A stretch of 64,000 nucleotides of DNA, taken from Anaerolineales bacterium (GTDB taxonomy: Bacteria; Chloroflexota; Anaerolineae; Anaerolineales; UBA4823). The DNA is taken from assembly GCA_003105035.1 (NCBI GenBank), contig PQAL01000002.1, positions 1-64,000 of the forward strand, in the 5' to 3' direction. Below are positions 41,895 through 51,338 of this stretch, piece by piece. A model generated the notes under the pieces. It was not told the DNA's origin. It made no database searches and saw only the letters and a program-made list of their open reading frames with translations. Both the position numbers and the translations under genes were made by a program. The stretch's first letter is position 1. Every line of letters begins with the position of its first letter.

Positions 41895-43088
41895 ATGAAA
41901 GGTAAAATGCCGGGTGTGACCCTGGTCGCAGATTGGGATCCAAAACCAGGGTTTAAGCTGGGATCCAAAGATATCGAAGGCCGCCAGACCTACCTGGGGA
42001 GCCAGGTGTGGCGGAACCCGCGGCTCGAAATCAGAGAGTACGACATCCCTACGCCTGGGCCTGAACAGGTGCTGCTGGAGGTGAAAGCGTGCGGGATCTG
42101 TGGCTCGGACGTGCACATGGCCCAGGCTGACAAGGATGGCTATATCTTTTACCCCGGGCTGACAGGGTTCCCGAGCATCCTGGGGCATGAGTTTTCAGGG
42201 GTGGTGGTGGAGGCCGGCAAGAATGCCATCAACAAGCGCACCAACCAGCCATTTAAAGGTGGCGAGTTTGTCACCTCGGAGGAGATGCTGTGGTGCGGGC
42301 AATGTAAACCCTGCGCGGATGGCCAGCCCAATCACTGTGAACGCCTGGACGAGGTCGGTTTCAATGTCAATGGAGCGTATACCAAATACCTGCTCCTGCC
42401 CTCCCGCACGGTATGGAGCCTGGAGCCACTTAAAGGGCGCTATGCTGAAAAGGATATTTTTATCGCTGGCAGCCTGGTAGAGCCCACCGCAGTAGCCTAT
42501 AATGCCGTGATCGAACGGGCGGGAGGCATTCGGCCTGGCGACCGGGCGGTTATTTTAGGCGGTGGGCCGGTTGGGATTGCTGCCTGCGCCATCATGAAGC
42601 GCGCCGGCGCCTCCAAGGTCATCATTTCAGAGACCCAGACTGAACGCGCCCAGATGGCCTTGAAACTAGGCGCAGATTATCACATCAACCCGCTCAAAGA
42701 GGATTTCGCTTCGCGCGTCCTGGAGATAACGGAAGGGATGGGTGCTGATCTATTCATGGAGGCAACTGGCTTGCCTGAGCTGGTCTATCCGGGGATCGAG
42801 CGCGTGATCTGGGAGGGTCGTACGATCAACAGCACCGTGGTGGTGACAGCCCGGGCTGACACCAAAATGCCGGTCATGGGAGAGGTGCTGCAGGTCAGGA
42901 AGGCCCGTATTGTCGGTGCCCAGGGCCATTCGGGGCACGGGAATTTCCCGCGCGTGATCGATTGCTTGGCTTCAGGGATGGACATGACCCCGATGAGCAC
43001 TAAAAAAATCAGCCTGGAAGAGCTTCCGGAGAATATCCTCAAGCTGCAGACCGACCGAACCGAGTGCAAGATCACTTACCTGGCCTGA
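41895..43088 (+). CDS. iolM: scyllo-Inosose 3-dehydrogenase (zinc MDR family, IolM-like)
   Basis: A 397-residue zinc dehydrogenase with an N-terminal extension of about 40 residues compared with common alcohol dehydrogenases. It has CGICGSDVHM, GHEFSGVV, structural-zinc cysteines in CGQCKPCADGQPNHC, and AVILGGGPVGIAACA for NAD. The length and the extended start agree with the Thermotoga scyllo-inosose 3-dehydrogenase, which makes 3-dehydro-scyllo-inosose from IolG's product. It lies between IolN and IolO, which supports that assignment. CAAGGAGAG precedes the start. Confidence 0.75.
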   Translation: MKGKMPGVTLVADWDPKPGFKLGSKDIEGRQTYLGSQVWRNPRLEIREYDIPTPGPEQVLLEVKACGICGSDVHMAQADKDGYIFYPGLTGFPSILGHEFSGVVVEAGKNAINKRTNQPFKGGEFVTSEEMLWCGQCKPCADGQPNHCERLDEVGFNVNGAYTKYLLLPSRTVWSLEPLKGRYAEKDIFIAGSLVEPTAVAYNAVIERAGGIRPGDRAVILGGGPVGIAACAIMKRAGASKVIISETQTERAQMALKLGADYHINPLKEDFASRVLEITEGMGADLFMEATGLPELVYPGIERVIWEGRTINSTVVVTARADTKMPVMGEVLQVRKARIVGAQGHSGHGNFPRVIDCLASGMDMTPMSTKKISLEELPENILKLQTDRTECKITYLA

Positions 43089-43138
43089 CCGGATCGGCTA
43101 TACGGCCTTGTAATCAAGCAATCTCGTGAATTGGGAGC

Positions 43139-43984
43139 ATGATGGATCACACCTCTGAGCTGAAGCTTTCGATTGTCCTTTCCACCCACCAGGCGCAGTT
43201 CGAGGCAGTGGCTTTCAAAGGTGATTTGGAAGCCAACCTGGCTAAGGTTGCTGGGTGGGGATATAGCGGGGTCGAGTTGGCCATTCGCGATCCTGATCTT
43301 GTGGATGGTGAAGTGCTGGATGGGCTCCTGAGGCGTTATAGCCTGCGGGTACCCGCCATTGGCACCGGGCAAGCCTGGGGGGAGGAACGGTTGTCTTTCA
43401 CCAGCCCTGACCGCGCAGTGCGGGAAGCGGCTGTCAGGCGTATCAAGCGACACTTGCCTCTTGCGCACCATTTAAACGCATTCGTCATTATTGGACTGAT
43501 CCGGGGGGTAACCCCTCCCGGTCAGTCCAGGACTGAGTCAATGAAATTTCTCATCGGCTGTTTGCAGGAATGTGCCGAGGCTGCATCGGTTGAAGGTGTA
43601 TGCCTGGCGTTCGAGCCTCTCAACCGCTATGAGACCGACCTGGTCCATACCGTTAGCGAGGGTCTGGAATTGATTCGCCAGGTGGATGCGAACAGCCTGG
43701 GCTTGTTGCTGGACACATTCCACATGAACATTGAAGAGCCGGATATAGAAGAAAGCATTCAGCGCGCCGGCGAGAACATTTACCACTTTCACGTGGCTGA
43801 TTCCAACCGCTGGTATCCTGGGGCAGGGCATCTTGACTTCAGAAAAATTTTCAAAGCCCTGTATTCGACCGGGTATACCAGCTGGATTTCAGGCGAGTTC
43901 CTGCCTGCACCCAATGCTGACAGCGCAGCAGAGCTTGCGATAAAAACGCTGACCCGCATGCTAACCTCGGAAAACTCCCAATAA
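43139..43984 (+). CDS. iolO: 5-Keto-L-gluconate epimerase (IolO)
   Basis: A 281-residue TIM-barrel protein that matches the Thermotoga IolO family through its length: FKGDLEANL, AIRDPDLVD, AIGTGQAW, EPLNRYETD, DTFHMNIEE, YHFHVADSNRW and HLDFRKIF. IolO converts 5-keto-L-gluconate to D-tagaturonate, which is the substrate of UxaE encoded at the head of the same operon. Metal ligands of the family (Glu, Asp, His, Glu) are all present. It is the last gene before a strong terminator. Confidence 0.88.
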   Translation: MMDHTSELKLSIVLSTHQAQFEAVAFKGDLEANLAKVAGWGYSGVELAIRDPDLVDGEVLDGLLRRYSLRVPAIGTGQAWGEERLSFTSPDRAVREAAVRRIKRHLPLAHHLNAFVIIGLIRGVTPPGQSRTESMKFLIGCLQECAEAASVEGVCLAFEPLNRYETDLVHTVSEGLELIRQVDANSLGLLLDTFHMNIEEPDIEESIQRAGENIYHFHVADSNRWYPGAGHLDFRKIFKALYSTGYTSWISGEFLPAPNADSAAELAIKTLTRMLTSENSQ

Positions 43985-44012
43985 ACCTGGTAAATCCTTT
44001 GGAAAGCAGGTA

Positions 44013-44050
44013 TCTCCTATGCTGCTGAAGCATAGGAGAATATTTTTGTT
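44013..44050 (+). terminator. Intrinsic terminator of the uronate/inositol operon
   Basis: TCTCCTATGCT (44013-44023) and AGCATAGGAGA (44029-44039) form a perfect 11-bp stem with a 5-nt loop, followed by ATATTTTTGTT. It lies 29 bases after the IolO stop. Confidence 0.88.
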
Positions 44051-44070
44051 ACCCGACATACCGATTGTGA

Positions 44071-44099
44071 TTAGTTTATGGTTGCAGTAAGCTTATAAT
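44071..44099 (+). promoter_or_regulatory. Candidate guaB promoter
   Basis: TTAGTT (44071-44076) and a perfect TATAAT (44094-44099) are separated by 17 bases. It follows the operon terminator and precedes guaB by about 110 bases. Confidence 0.5.
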
Positions 44100-44215
44100 G
44101 CATTAAAGCATGAAGTCAACGCTAATTCGTGATGTGCGGTTGGGTGCGATCCAAACCCGGTGTTATAAATCAGGAATTGACTGTACAATTGAGGTATCCC
44201 AATGAAGGACTGCCT

Positions 44216-45658
44216 ATGAAAATACGACCTGATCTTGGTTTAACCTTCGATGATGTCCTGCTGGTTCCACAGCGTTCGGCGATCAAAAGCCGTAAAGACG
44301 TGTCCACCTCGACGAGCCTCGTGCCGGGCATACAGCTATCCATTCCCATCCTTTCTGCAAATATGGATACCGTGACCGAGTCGCGCATGGCAATCGCCAT
44401 GGCCCAGCTAGGCGGCATCGGTATCCTGCACCGCTTTATGACTATTGAGCAACAAGCCGATTGTGTAGCGCGGGTCAAACGCTCAGAAAGCCTGATTGTT
44501 GAATCACCGCTCGCCATCTCGCCCGTAGCCACCATCGGAGAAGCCCGCCTGCGCATGGAAAGAGACGATGTGGGTGGCTTAATGGTAGTCGATGAAGAAA
44601 ACATCCTGCTCGGAATTATCACCAGCCGTGATGTGCTACTTGCGCCGGATACTGAGATGCCCATCGATAAAGTGATGACTCCCCGTGAGCAGCTGGTAAC
44701 AGCTTCCAAAGTAGAATCGCCAGAAGAGGCGCGGCGCAAGCTGTTTGAGCACCGCATTGAAAAATTGCCCCTGGTGGATGAAGCAGGTCACCTGGCTGGC
44801 TTGATCACCGCCCAGGATATTGTCAAGATCCAGCAGCACCCGCATGCCACGAAAGACAACCGTGGTCGCCTGCGCGTGGGGGCGGCGGTGGGTGTGCGCC
44901 CGGAAGATATGGACCGGGCAGCCAGCTGTCAGGCGGCTGGCGTGGATGTGCTGGTGGTGGATATCGCCCACGGACATTCAGAGCACGTCATCCACATGCT
45001 GCGTGGCTTAAAGCAGCGCTTCCCGAGCCTGCCGGTCATTGTCGGGAATGTGGCCACCGCCCAAGGGGTAAAGGACCTGGCGGAGGCGGGTGCGGATGCG
45101 GTCAAGGTGGGGGTGGGGTCGGGCTCGATTTGTACCACCCGGGTGGTGACCGGTTTCGGAGTGCCCCAGCTGAGCGCCATCCTGGAATGTGCTGATGCGA
45201 GGAGAGTCCTGGGTGTGCCGATCATCGCTGATGGAGGCATCCGCAACTCAGGTGACCTGACCAAATCCATAGCTGCAGGAGCAAGTACGGTCATGATCGG
45301 AGGCATGTTTGCCGGGACCGACGAGAGCCCTGGAGCAACGGTCATTCGTGAGGGTCGGCGTTACAAAATTGTGCGCGGCATGGCTTCTCTATCAGCAAAT
45401 ATTGAACGCCGGCTGCTGGCCAATGGTGAGCTGGCGATTGAAGAGTGGGGTGAGGTTGTGCCGGAGGGAGTGGAAGCCACGGTACCATACAAGGGGGCGG
45501 TGGCAGATGTGGTCTACCAGCTGGTGGGTGGATTGCGCTCCGGGCTGAGCTATGCCGGCGCTTGTTCGATCGAGGAACTCTGGCAGGCAGCTGAGTTCAT
45601 CCGTATCACTCCCTCGGGGGTACAGGAATCCCATGCCCACGACGTGGAGCTGATCTAA
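44216..45658 (+). CDS. guaB: IMP dehydrogenase
   Basis: A 480-residue enzyme that oxidises IMP to XMP for guanine nucleotide synthesis. It has [20 protein letters not shown], two CBS domains (about 90-205), DIAHGHS, the catalytic cysteine in GSICTTR, and DGGIRNSGD. The start at 44216 has GAAGG nine bases upstream; 29 codons of open frame before it do not resemble GuaB. This housekeeping gene has its own promoter and is not part of the sugar operon. Confidence 0.95.
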   Translation: MKIRPDLGLTFDDVLLVPQRSAIKSRKDVSTSTSLVPGIQLSIPILSANMDTVTESRMAIAMAQLGGIGILHRFMTIEQQADCVARVKRSESLIVESPLAISPVATIGEARLRMERDDVGGLMVVDEENILLGIITSRDVLLAPDTEMPIDKVMTPREQLVTASKVESPEEARRKLFEHRIEKLPLVDEAGHLAGLITAQDIVKIQQHPHATKDNRGRLRVGAAVGVRPEDMDRAASCQAAGVDVLVVDIAHGHSEHVIHMLRGLKQRFPSLPVIVGNVATAQGVKDLAEAGADAVKVGVGSGSICTTRVVTGFGVPQLSAILECADARRVLGVPIIADGGIRNSGDLTKSIAAGASTVMIGGMFAGTDESPGATVIREGRRYKIVRGMASLSANIERRLLANGELAIEEWGEVVPEGVEATVPYKGAVADVVYQLVGGLRSGLSYAGACSIEELWQAAEFIRITPSGVQESHAHDVELI

Positions 45659-45694
45659 AAATAGTGGGTGGGGATCAGACGATCACCCACCCAC
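45656..45694 (-). terminator. Terminator downstream of the subtilisin gene
   Basis: GTGGGTG (45664-45670) pairs with CACCCAC (45684-45690, or 45688-45694), with a GATC/GATC extension inside. On the minus strand the stem is followed by TATTTTTA. It lies between the convergent guaB and protease genes. Confidence 0.6.
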
Positions 45695-45754
45695 CAAAAA
45701 TTATTGATTCAATCCTGACCGGTCTTTATGATCAGGAATTTGCCCTGTATTCGC

Positions 45755-47623
45755 TTACCGTTTTGGCGTCGTTGCTGTAGCGATGTTCGAATAGGCCGAG
45801 TTACCGCTTTCATTGTAGGCATAGACGCGGTATTGATAGGTTGTGTTGGCGTTTAGTTTGGTATTAGAAAAGCTGGTGACATTGGCGCCCACAGTAGTGA
45901 TCAACGAAAAATTCGTGCAGGTCGACCCCTTGCAGCGCTCGATCTTGAAACCAGTCTCGTTGCTCGAGTTATCCGTCCAGCTCAGGTTAATCTGGTTCTT
46001 CGATACTGCGGTTGCCGCCAGGTTGGATGGTGGATACGGTACGGCTGGGGCTGCTTGGGTTACTGCGCTGGCGGTACTTGAATAATCCGAATCGCCGGCC
46101 CCATTAAAAGCCCTCACCCGGTAGCTATAACTTGTGGATGCGGTCAGACCAGTATTTGAAAAACTGGTAATGTTCGAGCCAACCGTAGCGATCTGGGCAA
46201 AATCTGTGCAGCTTGCACCAGTGCAACGTTCGACTTTAAAACCAGTTTCATTATCAGAGGCATCCCCCCAGGTCACGTTGATCTGGCTGCTGGATACGGC
46301 TGTGGCAATCAAGTTGCTGGGTGCTGCAGGAGGCATGCCGCCTGTTCCAGGAACCAGTGTCGGGTTGAAGATTGCGGTGTTGCTGACGTCCAGCAGTGGC
46401 TCCTGGATGCCATCACCTGAATCATCCGTCCAGTTGTTGTTTCCCGCTGCCTTCACCTGGTTATAAAGGTTATAGACATCCGTAGCATTAGAAGGGTTAT
46501 TGACACTTGCCAGTAGCGCCAGAGCACCTGCCGCGTGGGGGCTGGCCATGGAGGTGCCACTGATCGTCCCGTATTCACCTTTTTCGAGTGGGTAGGTGCT
46601 TAGGATGCACACACCCGGTGCCGCAACATCAACTTCAGGGCCCCAATTGCTAAAATCAGCCAGGGTATCGTCCAGGTCAGTCCGGCAGGTGGGGCTGCCC
46701 AGGCCACCAGGCAGGCCATCGAAATCGGCTAAAGCACTCACCGAGAGGACGTTATCAAAACCACCTGGGCTGTAGTTGTTGGCGTCGTCATCTTCGTTAC
46801 CTGCTGCCACGGCAAAAGCCACTCCAGCGTTCACCGCACCCTGGATAGCATCATACTCGGCCTGGCTGAAACCACTTCCGCCCAGGCTCATATTAGCCAC
46901 TTCGATCGTGTTGGCGTTGTCTGCAACCCAGTCAATCCCAGCGATGATCCAGGATGAATAACCACTTCCCTGTTTATTGAGCACCTTGACCGGATACAGG
47001 CGGGCTCCGGGTGCCACGCCAACCACGCCAATGCCGTTGTCGAGCGCACCGATGGTTCCGGCAACGTGGGTGCCATGGTAATGATCATCATCACCACCCG
47101 CAACGCAGCTGGGGAAGAAAATACTGGTGGTGCAGTTCACCCCGTTCATTACATTAAGGTCGGGATGTTGGAGGTCGATCCCCGTATCGATCACGGCCAC
47201 ATCGACGTCCACCCGGTAATCATCCACGCCGTTTATGGCGATTTCCGGATTGGTATCGGCGAAGATGCGCTGGATGCCGGTGGGCATGCTCTGGGCATCG
47301 ATTGAGCGCGGCAGGTCTTCCACCACATACGCCACGCGTGGGTCATGCTGCAATGCCACCAGCCGGCCTTCTGGAACCACGGCAGACATCCCCTTCAACG
47401 CGTGCTGGTAAATGAAACCCGTTTGCAGGCCATACGCTTTGGCTACTTCTGGGGCCTGCGCAGCTGAATTGACTTCATCTTTGAATACAATAATATAAGA
47501 ACTGCCAGCTGTAGTACCTGCATTTGCCAGGCCGGCTGGCACGATCAGACTAACCATAATGACAATAATAAATATGATGGATAATACTGGTCTAGATATT
47601 CGATTTTTACTTGTATGGATCAT
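45755..47623 (-). CDS. Secreted subtilisin-like serine protease (S8) with two fibronectin type III domains
   Basis: A 622-residue exported protease. A signal peptide (about 1-36, ending ANAG) is followed by an I9 propeptide (about 43-108: SYIIVFKDEV). The S8 domain has the triad in VIDTGID, HGTHVAGT and SGTSMASPHAAG, plus the oxyanion Asn in AAGNED. Two Fn3 domains (about 440-525 and 535-620) share PSNLxATAVS, DNxTGFKxERC and YRVxAxN patterns, each with a C-x4-C pair, so they arose by duplication. It likely degrades external protein. It sits apart from the sugar genes. Confidence 0.9.
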   Translation of the reverse strand: MIHTSKNRISRPVLSIIFIIVIMVSLIVPAGLANAGTTAGSSYIIVFKDEVNSAAQAPEVAKAYGLQTGFIYQHALKGMSAVVPEGRLVALQHDPRVAYVVEDLPRSIDAQSMPTGIQRIFADTNPEIAINGVDDYRVDVDVAVIDTGIDLQHPDLNVMNGVNCTTSIFFPSCVAGGDDDHYHGTHVAGTIGALDNGIGVVGVAPGARLYPVKVLNKQGSGYSSWIIAGIDWVADNANTIEVANMSLGGSGFSQAEYDAIQGAVNAGVAFAVAAGNEDDDANNYSPGGFDNVLSVSALADFDGLPGGLGSPTCRTDLDDTLADFSNWGPEVDVAAPGVCILSTYPLEKGEYGTISGTSMASPHAAGALALLASVNNPSNATDVYNLYNQVKAAGNNNWTDDSGDGIQEPLLDVSNTAIFNPTLVPGTGGMPPAAPSNLIATAVSSSQINVTWGDASDNETGFKVERCTGASCTDFAQIATVGSNITSFSNTGLTASTSYSYRVRAFNGAGDSDYSSTASAVTQAAPAVPYPPSNLAATAVSKNQINLSWTDNSSNETGFKIERCKGSTCTNFSLITTVGANVTSFSNTKLNANTTYQYRVYAYNESGNSAYSNIATATTPKR

Positions 47624-48068
47624 GGCTTCGTCCTTTCTTAATATTAGATTAATACTATTATAGCGATACTACCAAGAGAATTCAAGCTTATTTAACTATT
47701 TAGTTCCTGGCAGCTGCCTCACCCAATTTAAAGTGGTAGATGCGCAAGGTCCTGAAAATCGCATCGATGAGCTTTAGCCAGCACATACGCTGAAGGTGTG
47801 GCTCAGGCTCGTCGAAAAAACCTCCGCTCGTCGAGCAAGTGGATGTCATTGCTCCAGCGCTCAACCTGCTCGTCTTGCCAAATGCCCTGGTGAGCCCGCG
47901 TGAATACCTTAAAGCCTGAAGTCTGCAGGTTGTGGTGCCAGACATGGATTGGCTAATAAATGTCAAAGACCAGCTACAAGCCTGGGAAATGATCGAGCAG
48001 CTAATGTTTCTGGTATCCCGCTGATCTTGGGCCGTGCAGCCTCAGGCATTGCTACCTCCCCGGGGTTT
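47624..48068. other. 445-base gap between the subtilisin and SDR genes
   Basis: The part next to the protease holds its promoter (47657-47685). The rest contains a short minus-strand frame (47700-47966) and a short plus-strand frame ending near 47914 (phrase VDVIAPALNLLVLPNALV), neither with a ribosome binding site or recognisable domain. Decayed gene remnants are possible, but I do not annotate a gene. Confidence 0.4.
47657..47685 (-). promoter_or_regulatory. Promoter of the subtilisin gene
   Basis: On the minus strand TTGAAT (47685-47680) and a perfect TATAAT (47662-47657) are 17 bases apart, 34 bases before the start codon. Confidence 0.65.
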
Positions 48069-48920
48069 CTATTCCCGTTTTGCCTGGGCTTCCCTGGCGC
48101 GACGGGCGGCTGGTTCCAGGAAGATTTTGATTGATAGCCAGTCCAGGAAACCCGGGGCGATCAGTTTTAGCCACACCGCCAGAAGCCCTGGGCCCATCAG
48201 CACCTCGCGGCGACGCTTGTATGCCGCTTGCAGGGCGATCTCCGCGCAACGGTCGGCGGTCATGGTCTTGCTGGTGTAGTAGTCTTTGCCACGCGGCGCT
48301 CCACGTGGCACACCATCCTTATTCAACTGGGCGGCGTGGAACTCGGTTGCCACCCACCAGGGGCAGACCACAGTGACACTCACCTCGTGTGGCTTCAATT
48401 CCATACGCAAGGCGTCGCAAAACCCATGCAGGCCATACTTGCTGGCACAATAGGGCGTGTTATAGGGGATGGCGGTTTTACCGCCCAGGCTGGAGACGGC
48501 CAGGATACGGCCCTTGCTTTGCTTGAGGTATGGCAAGGCGTAGTAAGTGCAATTAACAGCCCCAAACAAATTAACATCCATCGTGTGGCGAAATAGATCC
48601 AAATTGTGATAATCGTCAAACAACGCCGAAGCCGCCAGCCCGGCATTATTCACCAGCATGTCCAGCCGGCCAAAGGTTGATAGGGTGTTATCCACAAGTG
48701 CTTTACACTGGCTTTCTTCGCCGACATCGGTGGGGGCAACCAGCACCTCCGCCCCCGAAGCACGGCAGGCAGCCGCCAGTTCCTCCAGGCACTCGGCCCT
48801 GCGTGCGGCAATCGCCACCCTGGCTCCCTGGCGGGCCAGCTGAACTGCCATAGCATGGCCAATCCCAGCCGATGCCCCGGTGATGATCACTACCTGGTCA
48901 CGAAAAGTAGCAGACTCCAT
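48069..48920 (-). CDS. SDR-family NAD(P)-dependent oxidoreductase
   Basis: A 283-residue short-chain dehydrogenase with TGASAGIGHAMA, NNAGLAASA, an active-site Ser in VSSLGG, and YCASKYG. The ARR after the second strand suggests NADP. The C-terminal tail includes a hydrophobic segment (VWLKLIAPGFLDWLS) that may lie on the membrane, as in DHRS7-like and 3-ketosphinganine-reductase-like enzymes; a lipid substrate is possible. It is preceded by GGGAGAT. The neighbouring M24 gene also runs on the minus strand upstream, separated by a terminator. Confidence 0.8.
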   Translation of the reverse strand: MESATFRDQVVIITGASAGIGHAMAVQLARQGARVAIAARRAECLEELAAACRASGAEVLVAPTDVGEESQCKALVDNTLSTFGRLDMLVNNAGLAASALFDDYHNLDLFRHTMDVNLFGAVNCTYYALPYLKQSKGRILAVSSLGGKTAIPYNTPYCASKYGLHGFCDALRMELKPHEVSVTVVCPWWVATEFHAAQLNKDGVPRGAPRGKDYYTSKTMTADRCAEIALQAAYKRRREVLMGPGLLAVWLKLIAPGFLDWLSIKIFLEPAARRAREAQAKRE

Positions 48921-49018
48921 AGGTTATCTCCCTTTTGCATGCCTTCGAGAAGGTTGCCTGAATATAAGTATAGAGCAACTTCGCTATTTTGTTCCCGACG
49001 ATTCAACGCTCCACTCAA

Positions 49019-49046
49019 CAAAAAAAACCTACCGGAATGGCAGGTT
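49019..49046 (-). terminator. Terminator downstream of the M24-family gene
   Basis: AACCTGCC and GGTAGGTT on the minus strand (49046-49039 and 49033-49026) form an 8-bp stem (one G-U pair) with a 5-nt loop, followed by at least six T residues. Confidence 0.75.
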
Positions 49047-49079
49047 TGATAACGATCAAGGTTGGAAAGCTGGTATCTT

Positions 49080-50156
49080 TTACATAACCAGGATGGCTGG
49101 ACGGTCAAATCCATCGACGGTGATCATCGGCCAGCCTGCGATCTCGGTCAGGACCTCGTTTTTCTTCTCGCCGATGAGGATCGTGTCTTCCGACTTATAG
49201 CCGGTGATCGAAGGGTTCCAGGCATAAGCCTGTCCGACTGCCACGCAGTCGGTTGAGCCAGGCACCGCCAGGTACTCGCGCGGCTCGTAACCCGAGGTAC
49301 CACCCTGGTGGTGAAGTTGCCACTCATTTGGATAGCCTGATTCGGCATAGGCAGCAATGGCTTTATCGAAGATGCTCCCCAGGGTTACATTTGGCCGGGT
49401 GGAGTTAATAAAGGTGGCGTCAACCCTGGCGCAGGCAGCCATTTTACGCATTAGGTCATCCGGCAACGGGCCAAAATGGACCAGGCGTGTTAATGAACAG
49501 ATCAAACCATGTTTACGGCCGCACAGGATCAGCATAGCATATTTCTCCAACTTCTTCCCGGTCGGCAGCGGATGGCGATAAGAAAAGATACGCTCATCAG
49601 TGGCGATGAGATTCACGACTGCTTGCACACCCTGGCTCTCCGCCTCTGCCGCCAGGATAGCGGCGATCTGGTATTCGGTTTGCCCGTGCCTGACGGCCTG
49701 GCAGGCTGCCAGCATAGCCTGGGCACAGGATTTCCCCAATTCGATAAATCGCATGCCCTCTTCAGGGGTTAAATTCGCACGCAGCCTGGCTAAATCAGTT
49801 GAGAGATTGACAGCACCCGGATATGCTCCATCCGAAGCCAAGGTAAGACCATGGCTCACCTGATCAAGTGTCGGTGGGGCCTCATACCACGGGTTGGCTA
49901 AAAATTCCCAGCCCTGGGGTCCCAGGTGTTCTTCTATTTCCAGGCGAGGGGCTTCAATGTTGGTCGTAAGTACATACTGATGCTCGTGGGTGATCAACAG
50001 GGCTGCCAGCCCGTTCGTCGATGCCGTATTGATATAAGAAGACGCTCCACAGGTGGCCCAGGCGAAGCTACCAGCGGTCTGCAGGTAGAGCGCACCCAGC
50101 TTGCGGGTGGACATCCAGGTACGGATGATTTCAAGCTTGCTTTCTTGTTCATTCAC
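49080..50156 (-). CDS. M24-family (creatinase/aminopeptidase P-fold) protein, metal ligands not conserved
   Basis: A 358-residue protein with an N-terminal creatinase-type domain (about 1-130) and a pita-bread C domain (about 135-358). Active aminopeptidases carry Asp-Asp-His-Glu-Glu metal ligands. Here the first two Asp positions read LILCGRKHG and CSLTRL, so both Asp are lost, while HHQGG and KSEDTI remain. This points to a metal-free activity such as creatinase-like hydrolysis, or a non-enzymatic role. GAGGTGAG precedes the start. It is co-directional with the TIM-barrel cluster upstream. Confidence 0.7.
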   Translation of the reverse strand: MNEQESKLEIIRTWMSTRKLGALYLQTAGSFAWATCGASSYINTASTNGLAALLITHEHQYVLTTNIEAPRLEIEEHLGPQGWEFLANPWYEAPPTLDQVSHGLTLASDGAYPGAVNLSTDLARLRANLTPEEGMRFIELGKSCAQAMLAACQAVRHGQTEYQIAAILAAEAESQGVQAVVNLIATDERIFSYRHPLPTGKKLEKYAMLILCGRKHGLICSLTRLVHFGPLPDDLMRKMAACARVDATFINSTRPNVTLGSIFDKAIAAYAESGYPNEWQLHHQGGTSGYEPREYLAVPGSTDCVAVGQAYAWNPSITGYKSEDTILIGEKKNEVLTEIAGWPMITVDGFDRPAILVM

Positions 50157-50257
50157 AATCTCACCTCGGTCTCTGGTGCAGGGTGTGTTGCCTTAAAGTG
50201 TGCTTTGCTAAAAAACGACCTGCTCCGCGGATTATTCTTAAATCGTTACTGGCCTCT

Positions 50258-51220
50258 TCACGCCCAGAACATCTCACCAGGGCTCTCCACAGTGACTACC
50301 TCACGTAACGCCGCTAACCCCTTCTGCACTCCCTCGTCGAATGACATCATGCCATCTTCGTGCTCGAGCGAGATGACGTGATCATAACCCACCATGCGTA
50401 GCGCAGAGACGATGTCTTTCCACACTTTCAGGTCATGACCATATCCGATGGTGCGGAAGGTCCAAGAGCGGTGAGGGATGTCGGTGTAATTCTTTTGGTC
50501 GTTGCAGCCGTTCACGGCTACGTTATACGGGTCAACGTAGCAATCCTTGGCATGCACGTGCACGATTGCCTCACCCAGTTTATGGATAGCCGCCACAGGA
50601 TCCACTCCATTCCAGAACAGGTGGCTGGGATCGAAATTACAGCCCATGGCTGGACCGCAGGCGTCGCGCATCCGTAGCATGGTTTCAACATTGTAGATCA
50701 GCATACCCGGGTGCATCTCAACGCCGATCTTTACATGGTGGTCTTCGGCAAATTTCGCCGCTGGCTGCCAGTACGGGATGGCAACCTGGTTCCACTGGTA
50801 ATCCAGGATTTCGAGAAAATGTGGCGGCCATGGGCAGGTTACCCAATTAGGCATCTTGTCGGTGGCAGAGCCCGCTGGAAGGCCAGCCATCAAATTAATG
50901 GCAGGCACTCCGCACATTTCCGCCAGCCTGACGGTCTTGCGAAAGAGCTCATCCGAAGCCCTGGCGATATCCGGGTTGGGGTCAAGCGGGTTCCAGTGGC
51001 AGCTGAAGGCACTGATGATCATACCCCGTTGCTCAACAGCCTTCAAATATCCCCTCAGTTTTTCAGGGCTGGCCAGCAGCTCATCGATCGGGCAGTGGTG
51101 AGCACCAGGCAGTCCGCCAGTGCCGATTTCCACGGCCGTGGCTCCATAAGATAAGATTTTGTCCAGGGCTTGTTGAAAAGGGAGTTGTTGGAAGATCACT
51201 GAAAATACACCAATGCGCAT
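50258..51220 (-). CDS. Sugar phosphate isomerase/epimerase-like TIM-barrel protein
   Basis: A 320-residue xylose-isomerase-like protein. It has AVEIGTGGLPGAHHCPI, ISAFSCHWNPLDP, VKIGVEMHPGML, CNFDPSHLFW, VHVHAKDCY and VISLEHEDG, which give the full metal-site series. The start MRIGVFS at 51220 has GGAG seven bases upstream; the longer frame has none. It resembles proteins that act on keto-inositol or keto-sugars, but the substrate is unknown. A terminator-like hairpin separates it from the next gene upstream. Confidence 0.75.
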   Translation of the reverse strand: MRIGVFSVIFQQLPFQQALDKILSYGATAVEIGTGGLPGAHHCPIDELLASPEKLRGYLKAVEQRGMIISAFSCHWNPLDPNPDIARASDELFRKTVRLAEMCGVPAINLMAGLPAGSATDKMPNWVTCPWPPHFLEILDYQWNQVAIPYWQPAAKFAEDHHVKIGVEMHPGMLIYNVETMLRMRDACGPAMGCNFDPSHLFWNGVDPVAAIHKLGEAIVHVHAKDCYVDPYNVAVNGCNDQKNYTDIPHRSWTFRTIGYGHDLKVWKDIVSALRMVGYDHVISLEHEDGMMSFDEGVQKGLAALREVVTVESPGEMFWA

Positions 51221-51262
51221 AATAACTCCGTCAAGTGGATAGTACAAAGAGTAGGATAGGGT

Positions 51263-51310
51263 AAAAATCGTGAGGCGCCTGCGCAGGTTTGAGAAGCCTG
51301 CCGGCACCTC
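51263..51310 (-). terminator. Terminator-like hairpin between two TIM-barrel genes
   Basis: On the minus strand an imperfect long stem (GAGG...CCTC outer, GCAGG...CCTGC inner) is followed by GATTTTTACC. It lies just after the stop of the gene ending at 51339 and may end or dampen the transporter operon. Confidence 0.55.
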
Positions 51311-51338
51311 GGCTGGGCACTTAAATAATTAAGTAAGT

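Noticed and set aside
47700-47966. Minus-strand frame of 88 codons
   Set aside because: No ribosome binding site or known motif; the opposite strand has an equally short frame. At most a gene remnant.
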